A stretch of 64,000 bases of DNA, from the NCBI GenBank assembly GCA_000688615.1, contig JHVA01000001.1, positions 2,542,001-2,606,000 on the forward strand. The letters run 5' to 3'. Positions within the stretch are counted from its first letter, which is position 1; each line of letters opens with the position of its first letter. Shown here one piece after another: positions 8,424-17,166 of this stretch. The notes beneath the pieces are model-generated. The model was given only the letters and a program-made list of their open reading frames with translations, had not been told where the DNA came from and ran no database searches. This stretch comes from Acidobacteriaceae bacterium KBS 146. Lineage in GTDB: Bacteria; Acidobacteriota; Terriglobia; Terriglobales; Acidobacteriaceae. Position numbers and translations under genes: made by a program.

Positions 8424-9305
8424 TTACAGAGGCGTCCTCCCACCAGTTGCACCATAGATCTCCCCCGACACATAACTCGCCTCTGCAGAAGCCAAGAACA
8501 CGAATATCCTCGCCAATTCGACCGGTTGAGCCGGCCGCTTGAACAAAGTGTTGTCGCCGAAGGATTTCACCTTCTGGGATGGCATCGTTGATGGAATCAG
8601 AGGAGTCCATACTGGGCCAGGTGCTACCGCGTTGACACGAATCCCTTGATTTGAAGCCAACTTGGCTAAGCTCTTCGTCATATTCGCAATCGCCGCTTTG
8701 GTAGCGGCATAAGCCACCAATTGTTCGCTGGGTTCAAATGCCTGGATGGAGGTCGTATTGATTATGCAGCCACCCGGCTTCATTCGAGGTAAAGCTGCTT
8801 GGGTAAGAAAGAATGTGCCAAAAACATTCGTCCGAAATGTATGCTCGAATTCAGAGGCGGGAATCTCTTCAATGCTTTCGTGGGTCATTTGAAACCCTGC
8901 ATTGTTCACAACAATATCCAGATGGCCGAATTCCTTCATCGCGGCCGCAACGAGACTCTTTGCATAGTCTAGTGAACCGATATCCCCGGGAAGGCGAACT
9001 GCCTTCCTTCCCAATTCGTGGATTAAAGTAAAAACCTCGAGCGCGTCCGATTCTTCCTCTTGTAGATAAGAGAGCACGATGTCTGCGCCCTCTTTTGCGA
9101 ACGCAATTGCTGTTGCACGTCCAATACCGCTATCTGCCCCTGTAATGATCGCCACCTGTCCCGACAGTTTTCCCGTTCCTGTATAGCTGCTTTCGCCATG
9201 GTCAGCAGGTGGATCCAGCTGTTTCACTGTACCTGGATGGCTCTGCTGCTGATCAGGAAATGGCGGTTTCGGTCCTTGGTCACGGGGATCAGGGTTTCTA
9301 GGCAT
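8424..9305 (-). CDS. SDR-family oxidoreductase (YghA / stress-protein-39 type)
   Basis: A 293-residue short-chain dehydrogenase/reductase with the long Pro/Gln-rich N-terminal extension seen in the YghA/YhdF (general stress protein 39) subgroup. The Rossmann motif TGADSGIGRA lies at about residues 55-64, NNAG further on, then the catalytic Ser in the TTSIQAF region and the YAATK active-site Tyr/Lys. The C-terminal GEIYGATGG matches the family. Start ATG 9305 has GGAGG at ideal spacing. It is probably an NADP-dependent reductase of aldehydes or ketones made under stress. It is followed on the same strand in the chromosome order by a zinc alcohol dehydrogenase and an SRPBCC protein (both upstream of it), a combination that often travels together. 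Confidence 0.9.
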   Translation of the reverse strand: MPRNPDPRDQGPKPPFPDQQQSHPGTVKQLDPPADHGESSYTGTGKLSGQVAIITGADSGIGRATAIAFAKEGADIVLSYLQEEESDALEVFTLIHELGRKAVRLPGDIGSLDYAKSLVAAAMKEFGHLDIVVNNAGFQMTHESIEEIPASEFEHTFRTNVFGTFFLTQAALPRMKPGGCIINTTSIQAFEPSEQLVAYAATKAAIANMTKSLAKLASNQGIRVNAVAPGPVWTPLIPSTMPSQKVKSFGDNTLFKRPAQPVELARIFVFLASAEASYVSGEIYGATGGRTPL

Positions 9306-9470
9306 ATTTCCTCCAGCTATTGAGCAGCTTTTAAAGCGAAAACGTGTTTCGAAGTGTTGATGAGTCGATCACGTGCTCATCACGAGGTTTGGCATGATGC
9401 TCGCCGGCGTGCAGGGCTTGCTGACACGCATAGAAGCCCTATGTTGTGGCGCCGCACAGTAATGCCGCCT

Positions 9471-10661
9471 CTATGCTGCCGTTTCAGCCCACGGATCGAT
9501 CACGATCTTTGTCACATTCTCTTTCTTATCTCTCCACACCTTGTACATTTCGGGCGCCTGATCAAGAGTGATGCGATGGGAGATGATGTAACTCGGATCA
9601 ATCTGGCCATTCTCGATTCGCTCCAGCAAGGGCTTCATGTAATTATGCATATTGGTTTGGCCCATCTTCATCGTGATGCCTTTGCCAAACGCTGCGCCGA
9701 ACGGCACCTTATCCAGAAGCCCGCCATAGACTCCAGGTATCGACAGCGTGCCTCCTTTGCGGATAGCTTGAATGGCCTGCCGCAGAACGCTAGATCGGTC
9801 TGTCTCCATCAATAGAGCGACCTTGATCTTGTCGTAAGTCCCCTGCAGTTGTGCTGAATGTGCTTCGAGGCCTACTGCGTCGATACAGCCATCTGGACCC
9901 ACACCGCCGGTGAGATCCTTGAGCGCAGTAAGAACGCTGACGTCTTCTTCTGAATAGTCCACCGTAATTGCGCCGAGACCGCGCGCAAGCGCAAGGCGCT
10001 CCGGCAATCGATCGATCGCGATTACTCGCGCAGCCCCGAGCATGAATGCGCTGGCGATCGCAAACTGGCCGACGGGCCCACAACCCCACACAGCGACCGT
10101 ATCTCCCGGTTGAATCTGGGCATTCTCAGCCGCCATATATCCGGTCGGGAAGATATCAGATAGGAATAACACCTTTTCATCAGGGAGATTGCTCTCGATC
10201 TTCAGCGGCCCCACGTTCGCAAATGGAACTCGCGCATATTGAGCCTGGCCTCCCGCGTAGCCCCCCATCATGTGAGAGTAGCCAAAGAGGCCCGAGCCAG
10301 AGTATCCGTAAGCGGCTTCCATCAGGTGGGCATTAGGATTACTGTTGTCGCAGGCAGACCAAAGTTTCTTCCTGCAGAAGAGACAGTTACCGCAAGCGAT
10401 GGTGAAGGGCACAACAACTCTGTCGCCCCGCCGAAGGTTGGTGACTTCTTTACCCACCTCCTCCACAATACCCATGAACTCGTGGCCTAAGATATCACCT
10501 GACTCCATGGTTGGGATGAACCCGTCATAGAGATGCAGATCAGAGCCACAGATGGCCGTGCGCGTGATCTTGATGATTGCATCATGCGGATTCAAGAGCT
10601 CAGGATCTTTTACAGTAAGCGTCTCGACGTTACTCTTTCCCATCCAGCAAACAGCTTTCAT
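9471..10661 (-). CDS. Zinc-dependent alcohol dehydrogenase (formaldehyde-dehydrogenase-like)
   Basis: A medium-chain dehydrogenase of 396 residues, cytosolic and NAD-dependent. Catalytic-zinc motifs are ICGSDLHLY and [12 protein letters not shown]. The structural zinc site is [15 protein letters not shown], with four cysteines. The nucleotide-binding motif is [14 protein letters not shown] followed by [14 protein letters not shown]. The length and the closing region ([19 protein letters not shown]) fit the glutathione-independent formaldehyde dehydrogenase / threonine-dehydrogenase-like branch. ATG 10661 (MKAVCWMGK) is preferred to an in-frame TTG four codons upstream because GGAGAGG lies at the right distance from the ATG. 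It sits between the SDR and the SRPBCC genes on the same strand. Substrate unknown. Confidence 0.92.
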   Translation of the reverse strand: MKAVCWMGKSNVETLTVKDPELLNPHDAIIKITRTAICGSDLHLYDGFIPTMESGDILGHEFMGIVEEVGKEVTNLRRGDRVVVPFTIACGNCLFCRKKLWSACDNSNPNAHLMEAAYGYSGSGLFGYSHMMGGYAGGQAQYARVPFANVGPLKIESNLPDEKVLFLSDIFPTGYMAAENAQIQPGDTVAVWGCGPVGQFAIASAFMLGAARVIAIDRLPERLALARGLGAITVDYSEEDVSVLTALKDLTGGVGPDGCIDAVGLEAHSAQLQGTYDKIKVALLMETDRSSVLRQAIQAIRKGGTLSIPGVYGGLLDKVPFGAAFGKGITMKMGQTNMHNYMKPLLERIENGQIDPSYIISHRITLDQAPEMYKVWRDKKENVTKIVIDPWAETAA

Positions 10662-10707
10662 GACCCTCTCCAATTTCAGTTCTTAGAAGATTTGCCTTGC
10701 TTGCGAT

Positions 10708-11346
10708 TCAATTTGATCCCGAGGGCGTTGGAATCTTCTCGCCATAGGACGAGGACTTCATCTTTCCGATCAGGCCTCGGTCCCCATGAGGCTGTCTCTG
10801 AATTCGAGGGATTTCGCCGGTCTCAGCAAGAGCTTTGAAATGTCGGAGGTTCTCTATCACTGCTTGTTTCGGATTACGACCCACGAACGTCTCCCACGCG
10901 CTGGCCAGTTTTCCCATGCGGAACTCCTGGAGCACGGTGACGGTTGTGCCTCGACCGCCGGGAGCTTCCTCGAAAATTACCTCACCAGCATTATTCGAGT
11001 CGCCACCAATAGAGCGCCACGCGATCCGCCTTCCGGGTTCGTCTGCCAAAACCTCTGAATCCCACTCGATTGTCTTTCCATCGGAATCCATGACCCAGTG
11101 TGAGGTTCGCTCACCCGTCATAACTACCTTAGTGATTTGCTCTTGCCAGTTTGGCGCAGTCTCTACGTTTCGCCACATCGCATATAAATCCTGAGGTGCT
11201 GCCTGGATCAGCGTGGAGGTTCTCACCCAAAGCTTGCCATCTTTGTCTTCAGGAGGGGGAAGATATCGTCCATCGACAATCATTCCAGCGGGACCCATTG
11301 CAGGCGGCGCTTCCGCATGCGGCTTCTCGTTTAGGGCAGGGGACAT
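10708..11346 (-). CDS. SRPBCC-family protein (polyketide cyclase / START-like)
   Basis: A 212-residue protein with an SRPBCC (helix-grip) ligand-binding fold. The core runs from the TSTLIQAAPQDLYAMWRNVE opening, through WDSEVLADEPGRRIAWRS and GTTVTVLQEFRMG, to the long C-terminal helix NPKQAVIENLRHFKALAETGE. This layout is typical of the cyclase/dehydrase-annotated proteins often found beside SDR and zinc dehydrogenase genes in oxidative or desiccation stress clusters. A Pro-rich N-terminus precedes the domain. Start ATG 11346 has AAAAGGAG at good spacing, the strongest start signal of the three-gene group, so it is probably the first gene of an operon running to 8424. Ligand unknown. Confidence 0.82.
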   Translation of the reverse strand: MSPALNEKPHAEAPPAMGPAGMIVDGRYLPPPEDKDGKLWVRTSTLIQAAPQDLYAMWRNVETAPNWQEQITKVVMTGERTSHWVMDSDGKTIEWDSEVLADEPGRRIAWRSIGGDSNNAGEVIFEEAPGGRGTTVTVLQEFRMGKLASAWETFVGRNPKQAVIENLRHFKALAETGEIPRIQRQPHGDRGLIGKMKSSSYGEKIPTPSGSN

Positions 11347-11514
11347 CGCAATCTCCTTTTGCGTATCCGTGCAACGCAGTCTTTTGGGGTTCGTCTTGTG
11401 ACTTACTCGCAGACGTACTGGAATAGACGCATAAATGCGTCGCCGCGTGGTCTGCGCTCGAAAGGGATAGCCCCGTCCATGAGGGGCTTATCCGTGCCGC
11501 CTAATATCGTATTG

Positions 11515-12175
11515 TTATTTTTCGGAGTTCGGTTTTGCCATCTTCTCGTGCATGGCACCCTTTATGTTTCCGGGTGTCACATTTGCAACCGCTCCGTCCA
11601 ACTTTCGTCTAAAGGATGCAGCGTAAACATGATCCCCGGCTAACAACGCTTCAATTCCTCGTCGGGCTACCTCATCCGGCTGACTTTCGACTTTCCCTTT
11701 TGGCCCACCTCGGTATCGTCCATTCCCGCCCGGTGAAAGAAGTCAGTGGCGGTCGGGCCAGGTTGAAGAGCGGTTACGGTAATACCAATGTCCTTCAACT
11801 CATATTTGATTGCCGCATAGACGGCTTCTCGCGGCGCTACCATCTCACCTGCAACCGACGCAGTGCAGAGAATTCTGCCGGCGCCAAGCCCCGTCATTTG
11901 GGACACGACAAGCTTAGTCAATTGAACAGTTCCGTTACAGTTGAGTTCAATCATATTCAGTTCGTCTTCAAGATCGGTCTCATTGAAAAGACCTCCAACG
12001 CAGACTCCCGCGTTCATACGCAATGTCAATTGGGCGATCGAGAGCCTGCACCTGCGTCCAAAGCCGATCCACACCTTCTCTGGTAGGTAGATCCGCTTTC
12101 ACTTCAACCACCCTGTGCCCATACCTTCGTATTTCCTCTGCGGTCCCGCTCGACTGAGGAAAAGCACCTCCCGAA
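11515..12175 (-). pseudogene. Decayed short-chain dehydrogenase gene
   Basis: The minus strand encodes successive pieces of one SDR in different frames. An early part reads RRYGHRVVEVKADL then VDRLWTQVQALDRPIDIA (about 12000-12120). A frameshift follows, then MNAGVCVGGLFNETDLEDEL and ILCTASVAGEMVAPREAVYAA (about 11820-12015). The YxxxK active-site region has lost a short stretch: YAA runs straight into IKYELKDIGITVTALQPGP. A further shift leads to RRKLDGAVANVTPG and MHEKMAKPNSEK with a stop at 11515-11517. The upstream end blurs near 12175, where another shift separates VLFLSRA from the rest. At least three disruptions and the missing catalytic Tyr-Lys spacing make function very unlikely. It resembles the intact SDR type and may once have belonged to the neighbouring stress cluster. 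Confidence 0.75.
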
Positions 12176-12285
12176 CGGGAGCGGCATTAGTCCCGCAGAT
12201 TCCGTTTAGTCCCACAAACAGGGGAAAGACAGGGAATCAGGGAGACTCTGAGATTTGTGGGTTTGTTGCGAAAACAGAAATGTTC

Positions 12286-12378
12286 TGGCGGAGAGTGGGG
12301 GATTCGAACCCCCGATAGAGTTTTTGACCCTATAACGGTTTAGCAAACCGCCGCCTTCAGCCACTCGGCCAACTCTCC
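12286..12378 (-). tRNA. tRNA-Ser (anticodon GCU)
   Basis: Minus-strand cloverleaf with acceptor stem GGAGAGT pairing ACTCTCC, discriminator G and encoded CCA (12286-12288). The D arm is GCCGAGTGGC...GGC. The anticodon stem-loop CGGTTTGCTAAACCG has anticodon GCT in the DNA. A long class II variable arm follows (TATAGGGTCAAAAACTCTA), then the T arm GGGGGTTCGAATCCCCC. The long variable arm and the anticodon agree on serine (codons AGC/AGU). It lies next to the SDR pseudogene. Confidence 0.97.
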
Positions 12379-12515
12379 GGACCCTGCTCTGCTCGGGCTT
12401 TCAGGTGATTATACCGTGAGGCCCGGCGAATCATGCCAGCAATCTTCAGAATCCATTTTTGGCCGGGGTTGAGGATCTACCTGAACGTCATGTTAAACGG
12501 ACATGGCAAACGTGT

Positions 12516-12556
12516 GAGGCCGGATTGCGTGCGCTGATATGCACCTCTCCGGCCTC
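12516..12556. terminator. Possible terminator hairpin after ppa
   Basis: GAGGCCGGA (12516-12524) and TCCGGCCTC (12548-12556) form a 9-bp stem with a 23-base loop, 15 bp beyond the ppa stop codon on the minus strand. There is no clear T-tract, so it is a weak candidate. Confidence 0.35.
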
Positions 12557-12571
12557 GTATCGCTTTGAATT

Positions 12572-13129
12572 TTACTTGGCTGCGACAGCCTTTACGCCCT
12601 TTTCGGCCTTGTCCTCGATAAAGCGCTGCTGCGCCTCGAGAACCTTGGACCGCGCAAAGGAGGCATCGCGCCAGCCCTTTACCTCAACCCGCTTGCCTTC
12701 AAGGTCTTTGTAGATCGCGAAGAAGTGAGTGATCTCCTTCAGCATGTGCGGATAGATCTCGGAGAAGTTCCAGACGTCCTTATAACGGGGATTTCCCTTG
12801 CCGACTGCCAGAACCTTCTCATCACCCAGGCCCTGATCCCGCATCTCCAACAGACCGATGGGACGAACTTCCATCACGCACCCGGGAAAGCTGGGCGCAT
12901 CGACAAGGACCAGAACATCCAGAGGGTCTCCGTCCTCCCCGAGCGTCGAGGGGATGAAGCCATAGTCACCGGGATAATGTACGGGGGAGTAGAGGTTGCG
13001 ATCGAGACGAAAGACATGAAGCTGCTTATCGTACTCGTACTTGTTAATTCCCTCTAACGGAATCTCGATGACAGCATTGATTACCTCGGGCGAATCGGGA
13101 CCCACAGGAAGCTCATGGTAGTTCGGCAT
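12572..13129 (-). CDS. ppa: Inorganic pyrophosphatase
   Basis: Family I soluble pyrophosphatase, 185 residues. It hydrolyses pyrophosphate to two phosphates and pulls biosynthetic reactions forward in the cytosol. The metal-binding signature DGDPLDVLVL (D-x-D-P-x-D) is present, as are the active-site pieces EIPLEGINKYEYDK, YPGDYGFIP and the closing FFAIYKDLEGKRVEVKGW with the conserved Lys/Trp. Length is slightly above the 175 residues of the E. coli enzyme because of a C-terminal Lys/Ala-rich tail. It is transcribed divergently from purS and ends toward tRNA-Ser. Start ATG is standard, although no strong Shine-Dalgarno is seen. Confidence 0.96.
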   Translation of the reverse strand: MPNYHELPVGPDSPEVINAVIEIPLEGINKYEYDKQLHVFRLDRNLYSPVHYPGDYGFIPSTLGEDGDPLDVLVLVDAPSFPGCVMEVRPIGLLEMRDQGLGDEKVLAVGKGNPRYKDVWNFSEIYPHMLKEITHFFAIYKDLEGKRVEVKGWRDASFARSKVLEAQQRFIEDKAEKGVKAVAAK

Positions 13130-13250
13130 AAGATTGAATTCTCTTCTCTTCGTTCGCGGAATTGGAAGCGTGTGGTTAGGCCGAGATGGCCGTGAATCGA
13201 TCGGTGCCGGTTCAGCCGGTAGCTTGCAAGGCCGAAAACCGCACCATGTC

Positions 13251-13256
13251 TATAAT
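13251..13256 (+). promoter_or_regulatory. Candidate -10 element for purS
   Basis: TATAAT, a perfect bacterial -10 box, ends 8 bases before the purS ATG. No well-spaced -35 element is evident; TTGCAA at 13224-13229 is 21 bp away, which is too far. If used, the transcript would start only a few bases before the start codon, consistent with the absence of a Shine-Dalgarno there. Confidence 0.45.
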
Positions 13257-13264
13257 CAAACAAG

Positions 13265-13510
13265 ATGAAGGCTCATGTCTATGTCACGCTGAAACGGACC
13301 GTGCTGGATGCCCAAGGGCAGACCATCGCGGACGCGCTACGCAGGATGCAGTATCGCGGAGTGGCCGATGTCCGGCAAGGGAAGTATTTCGTGCTCACAC
13401 TGGATGATGGACTCGATCGCGCCGAGGCCGAGGCCGAGGTGAGCCGGATCGCTCGTGAGGTCCTCACCAATCCCGTGATTGAAGAGTGCAGTTTCCGCCT
13501 GGAAGACTGA
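13265..13510 (+). CDS. purS: Phosphoribosylformylglycinamidine synthase subunit PurS
   Basis: An 81-residue subunit that bridges PurL and PurQ in the ATP- and glutamine-dependent conversion of FGAR to FGAM in purine synthesis. The sequence shows the PurS pattern: an opening beta strand (KAHVYVTLKRTVLDAQGQTI), the helix DALRRMQYRGVADVRQGKYF, and the end VSRIAREVLTNPVIEECSF with the conserved LTNPVIE. Neither purL nor purQ is nearby, so it stands alone here. It is divergent from ppa and 168 bp upstream of hemE. Start ATG 13265 has no visible RBS and a -10 box just upstream, suggesting a very short leader. Confidence 0.93.
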   Translation: MKAHVYVTLKRTVLDAQGQTIADALRRMQYRGVADVRQGKYFVLTLDDGLDRAEAEAEVSRIAREVLTNPVIEECSFRLED

Positions 13511-13678
13511 AGGGAAAGCTGATAAGGCAAGGCGATAGGAATCTTTCCTCATGGCCGCGATCTGCTCTGTCTTGATCCTCTTTTCTCTGGAGCGCCAATC
13601 GGATATCGCACCCATTCGCCAGCTCTGGTAGAAGATGCATCCGTGTGGGTGCTAGGCTCAAGAAAGGGAGTTTGCGCG

Positions 13679-14782
13679 TTGAGTGATGCAACTAAGGAAG
13701 CCCGCGGCACGGCCGTGATCGACAGATCCCAGTCACATGGAACCAGTCGCTTTGTGAGGGCGTGTCTGCGTCAGCCGGTCGATCGCACACCGGTCTGGCT
13801 GCTGCGACAGGCAGGCCGTTACATGCCCGAGTATATGGCGGTGCGGAAACATCATTCGCTGCTCGAGATCTGCAGGACTCCCGAGGTCGCCGCCGAGGTC
13901 ACCATTACGGCGGCAGAGCGATTAGGTGTTGATGCGGCCATTATCTTCGCCGACCTACTGCTGCCCTTTACTCCTATGGGAGTTGATTTTGAATTTCTTG
14001 CCGGCGAGGGTCCGGTTGTACATACCCCCGTTCGCACGCTCGATCAGGTTCGCGCTCTCCGCACCGACCGCGTCGACGAGCTCAGCTATGTTGCGAAAGC
14101 GATTGAGCGTGTGGCTAAACATTTCGCCCCACCTCGCGCCGACGGTGATCAGCTTGGCATCATCGGCTTCTGTGGGGCTCCTTTTACTCTGGCCAGTTAC
14201 ATGATCGAAGGCGGATCTTCGCGTAACTACATTGAAACGAAGCGTTTGATGTATGGCGACCGGACCGCATGGCAACTGCTGATGGAAAAGCTGGTCGAGG
14301 TTCTGGTTGGCTACGCCGCGCAGCAGGTTGAGGCCGGAGCCGATGTTATCCAGATCTTCGATAGCTGGGCCGGGGCCCTTGGGGTTACCGACTACCGCGA
14401 ATATTGCCTTGCCCCCACAACGGAACTTGTCCGACGAGTTCAGGCACTCGGCGTTCCGGTCATCTACTTTGGGGTCGATACTGCGTCGCTGCTCCCGACC
14501 ATGCGGCAGACCGGAGCAGACGTTATCGGACTCGACTGGCGCATTCCACTGGCCGAAGGATGGAAGGCCGTCGGAGAAGGATGCGCCGTGCAGGGAAACC
14601 TCGATCCAATTACGCTCTTCGCCCCACAAGACGTGCTTCGCTTACGCGTACGCGAGGTTCTGGATGCCGCGGGCGGACGACCCGGTCACATCTTCAATCT
14701 TGGCCACGGAATCGTACCAGGCACCCCGGTTGAGAACGTGATCCAGACCGTGCAGTGGGTTAAGGAGTTCGGGACACGATGA
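13679..14782 (+). CDS. hemE: Uroporphyrinogen decarboxylase
   Basis: Converts uroporphyrinogen III to coproporphyrinogen III in the cytosol, the branch-committing step to haem. The N-terminal signature RQAGRYMPEY is intact, followed by AAIIFADLLLPFTPMGVDFEF and GFCGAPFTLASYMIEGG; the C-terminus has GNLDP and HIFNLGHGIVPGTPVENV. Start is best taken as TTG at 13679, with GAAAGGGAG about 9 bases upstream; an in-frame GTG at 13643 would add 12 residues without an RBS. The product is about 367 residues. The gene overlaps hemH by 4 bases (ATGA), so hemE-hemH-hemY form one operon. Confidence 0.96.
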   Translation: MSDATKEARGTAVIDRSQSHGTSRFVRACLRQPVDRTPVWLLRQAGRYMPEYMAVRKHHSLLEICRTPEVAAEVTITAAERLGVDAAIIFADLLLPFTPMGVDFEFLAGEGPVVHTPVRTLDQVRALRTDRVDELSYVAKAIERVAKHFAPPRADGDQLGIIGFCGAPFTLASYMIEGGSSRNYIETKRLMYGDRTAWQLLMEKLVEVLVGYAAQQVEAGADVIQIFDSWAGALGVTDYREYCLAPTTELVRRVQALGVPVIYFGVDTASLLPTMRQTGADVIGLDWRIPLAEGWKAVGEGCAVQGNLDPITLFAPQDVLRLRVREVLDAAGGRPGHIFNLGHGIVPGTPVENVIQTVQWVKEFGTR

Positions 14783-15774
14783 GCCGCGCCGTTCTGCTGC
14801 TTGCTCATGGAACCCCCAATGTACTGGGGGAGATGGCTGAGTATCTCGGCAAGGTTACAGGCGGACGCCCGATGCCTGAAGCGGTCGTGGAAGAACTGAA
14901 GCATCGTTATGCGCTGATTGGTCTTGGAGAGACTCCGGGTGGCGAGCCACCTCCGTTGACCAAGTGGACGGTTGCCCAGGGGCGTGCTCTCGAGCGGATG
15001 CTTGACGGAACCCCGGTTTACATCGCGATGCGCAACTGGTCACCTTACATCGCAGACGTGGTCGAACAGATGCGTGCGGACGGGGTCACGACGATTCGCG
15101 CCGTCTGCATGGCTCCGCAGAACTCCCGCACCAGCGTTGGACTGTATCGCCGTGCCCTGATGGCGGCGGCGAACGGCATGCAGGTCGAGTTCGTCGCTGA
15201 ATGGGCGGACAGCTCGCTGCTGGTGCGCGCCTTCGCGGAAAAACTTCAGCCCGTCTGGACCCGGGCCTCGACCGAGTTGGGAACGACGGCTCCGGTCCTG
15301 TTTACAGCCCACAGCGTTCCCTGCCGCACCATTATGACTGGCGAAGCCTCCGTTGCGGGCGCGCGTCCCGGAACTCCGATGCAGGACACGCCGGATCCAT
15401 ATCCGGTGGAGGCAAAACGAACGGCAGCGCTGGTCGCCGAACAATTGAAGCCAGCGGGACTGACAGGGCAGGACTGGTACTTTGCTTTTCAAAGCCAGGG
15501 CGTCAGTGGTGGTCCGTGGATTGGTCCGACGGTCGAAGAAACTCTGAAGGCGCTGCGGCAAGAGGGACACACCGGTGTCGTAATTCAGCCCGTCGGGTTT
15601 GTCTGTGATCACGTAGAGGTTTTGTATGACATCGACATCGCATTCAAAGAGCTCGCGGATCAGCTGGGCCTGAAGCTGTGGAGAGCCGAGAGCCTCAACG
15701 ATTCTCCCACGCTGACCAAGGCGCTGGTTGAAGTCGCAGCATCGAACCAGCCTGCTGCCATAAAGGCAGACTGA
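14779..15774 (+). CDS. hemH: Ferrochelatase
   Basis: Inserts ferrous iron into a porphyrin at the end of haem synthesis. Family features include VLLLAHGTPNVLGEMAEYL at the start, the active-site His in FTAHSVP, and the second conserved block PVGFVCDHVEVLYDID with the catalytic Glu. At 331 residues it is of normal length. It overlaps hemE by 4 bases and is followed at once by hemY, whose ATG starts the base after the hemH stop. Whether it acts on protoporphyrin or coproporphyrin cannot be told from these motifs. Confidence 0.94.
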   Translation: MSRAVLLLAHGTPNVLGEMAEYLGKVTGGRPMPEAVVEELKHRYALIGLGETPGGEPPPLTKWTVAQGRALERMLDGTPVYIAMRNWSPYIADVVEQMRADGVTTIRAVCMAPQNSRTSVGLYRRALMAAANGMQVEFVAEWADSSLLVRAFAEKLQPVWTRASTELGTTAPVLFTAHSVPCRTIMTGEASVAGARPGTPMQDTPDPYPVEAKRTAALVAEQLKPAGLTGQDWYFAFQSQGVSGGPWIGPTVEETLKALRQEGHTGVVIQPVGFVCDHVEVLYDIDIAFKELADQLGLKLWRAESLNDSPTLTKALVEVAASNQPAAIKAD

Positions 15775-17166
15775 ATGGGCCGTCCGCGACGCATCGCAAT
15801 CGTCGGGGGAGGCGTCGCCGGCCTGGCGGCGGCCTATCAGCTCGGCCAACTCTTCCATCAGAATGAATCCGTAGACATTGTGCTGTACGAGTCCTCGTCG
15901 CGTCTGGGCGGTATCGTCGAGACAGTCCGCGAAGGCGGATTTGTTCTCGAAGGTGGGCCGGATGGCTGGGTCAGCGAAAAGCCGTGGGCGAGGGAGCTTG
16001 CTGGGGAGCTTGGCCTCGACGATGAGCTGGTCTTTTCAAACGACGCCGAGCGCCGTACTTACGTGCTGCTCGATGGCATCCTGAAGGCGATGCCGAACGG
16101 CATGCGCATGATGGTGCCGACCAACCTGGACGCACTGGACACCTCCGATCTTTTTAGCGCGGAGGCGAAGCAGGCGTTCCACCATGAGGTCTCCCGCGCC
16201 AGCGAGTTGAAGGAGCAAGCTCCGCGCAGCGACGAGAGTGTTGCCCAGTTTGTGCGCAGGCACTTCGGAGACGAGGTGCTCGACAAGATCGGCGCTCCGC
16301 TGCTGAGCGGTGTCTTCGGAGGCGATGTCGCACAGCTGAGCGTCCGCGCCGTGATGGCTCCATTTGTTGCGATGGAGCGGGAGCACGGCAGCCTGATCGC
16401 AGGCCTGAAGGCACGGGAGGCATCGGAGAAGCGGCCTCCGCTCTTCACTACGCTTCGCAGCGGTCTGGGAACCCTCATCGATCGCATGGTCGCTACAATT
16501 CCGCAGCACTGGATTCGCCTCGGGGTAGAAACGAAGGCGATTCGGCGCGAGCAGGATGGCTGGACGGTCTCCAGCAGCCTGGGGATGGAACACTTCGACA
16601 CCATCTTTCTTGCGACCCCGCTGCATGTAACGCGGATGCTGCTGGAACCGGTAGCTCCGCAGGCTTCGGCGCTGATGCAGATGCAGGCGAGTTCTGCGGT
16701 GGTCGTCGCGTTCGGCTTTGACGATGCGGAACAGGTACCGATTCCGCCAGGATTTGGATTTCTGGTGCCGCCGGGTCCGCAAAGCATGTTGCTGGCGTGC
16801 ACCTTTATGGATCAGAAGTTTCCCGATCGCGTTCCGCCGGGGGGGCGTCTGCTTCGCGCCTTCTTTGGAGGCCGCGCAGCGACACGCGTGCTGCCGTGCA
16901 GCAACGATGAGATTGCCGCGATAGCGAGGATGGAGCTTGCGAGAATTCTGCGGCCGTTACCTGATCCGCGTGTCACCGTGATCCGGCGCTGGCCTCAATC
17001 GCTTCCTCAGTATGCAGTGGGACACCTGGAGCGCATGGAAGAGCTCGAAGGATGCGTTCATAGACTCGGAGGTCTCTACCTGCTCGGCAACGGTTACCGC
17101 GGTGTCGGGCTGCCGGACCTGATCCGGGATGCGCGCAGCGCGGTGCGCTCAGCGATGCGCGGTTAG
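15775..17166 (+). CDS. hemY: Oxygen-dependent protoporphyrinogen/coproporphyrinogen oxidase (HemY type)
   Basis: A 463-residue FAD enzyme that oxidises protoporphyrinogen or coproporphyrinogen. The N-terminal dinucleotide-binding motif is VGGGVAGLAAAYQLGQL, followed by SSRLGGIVETVREGGFVLEGGPDGW, characteristic of the HemY/PPOX amine-oxidase-like family. The C-terminal part shows the second FAD-contact block LYLLGNGYRGVGLPDLIRDA. ATG 15775 directly abuts the hemH stop codon. The last 18 bases overlap the end of the convergent ribokinase gene. No HemQ gene is seen in the window, so it cannot be said which haem route is used. Confidence 0.92.
   Translation: MGRPRRIAIVGGGVAGLAAAYQLGQLFHQNESVDIVLYESSSRLGGIVETVREGGFVLEGGPDGWVSEKPWARELAGELGLDDELVFSNDAERRTYVLLDGILKAMPNGMRMMVPTNLDALDTSDLFSAEAKQAFHHEVSRASELKEQAPRSDESVAQFVRRHFGDEVLDKIGAPLLSGVFGGDVAQLSVRAVMAPFVAMEREHGSLIAGLKAREASEKRPPLFTTLRSGLGTLIDRMVATIPQHWIRLGVETKAIRREQDGWTVSSSLGMEHFDTIFLATPLHVTRMLLEPVAPQASALMQMQASSAVVVAFGFDDAEQVPIPPGFGFLVPPGPQSMLLACTFMDQKFPDRVPPGGRLLRAFFGGRAATRVLPCSNDEIAAIARMELARILRPLPDPRVTVIRRWPQSLPQYAVGHLERMEELEGCVHRLGGLYLLGNGYRGVGLPDLIRDARSAVRSAMRG

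Noticed and set aside
12286..12378. tRNA-Ser beside an SDR pseudogene considered as an integration site of a mobile island
   Set aside because: No integrase, no direct repeat of the tRNA 3' end and no phage genes were found; simple gene decay explains the region.
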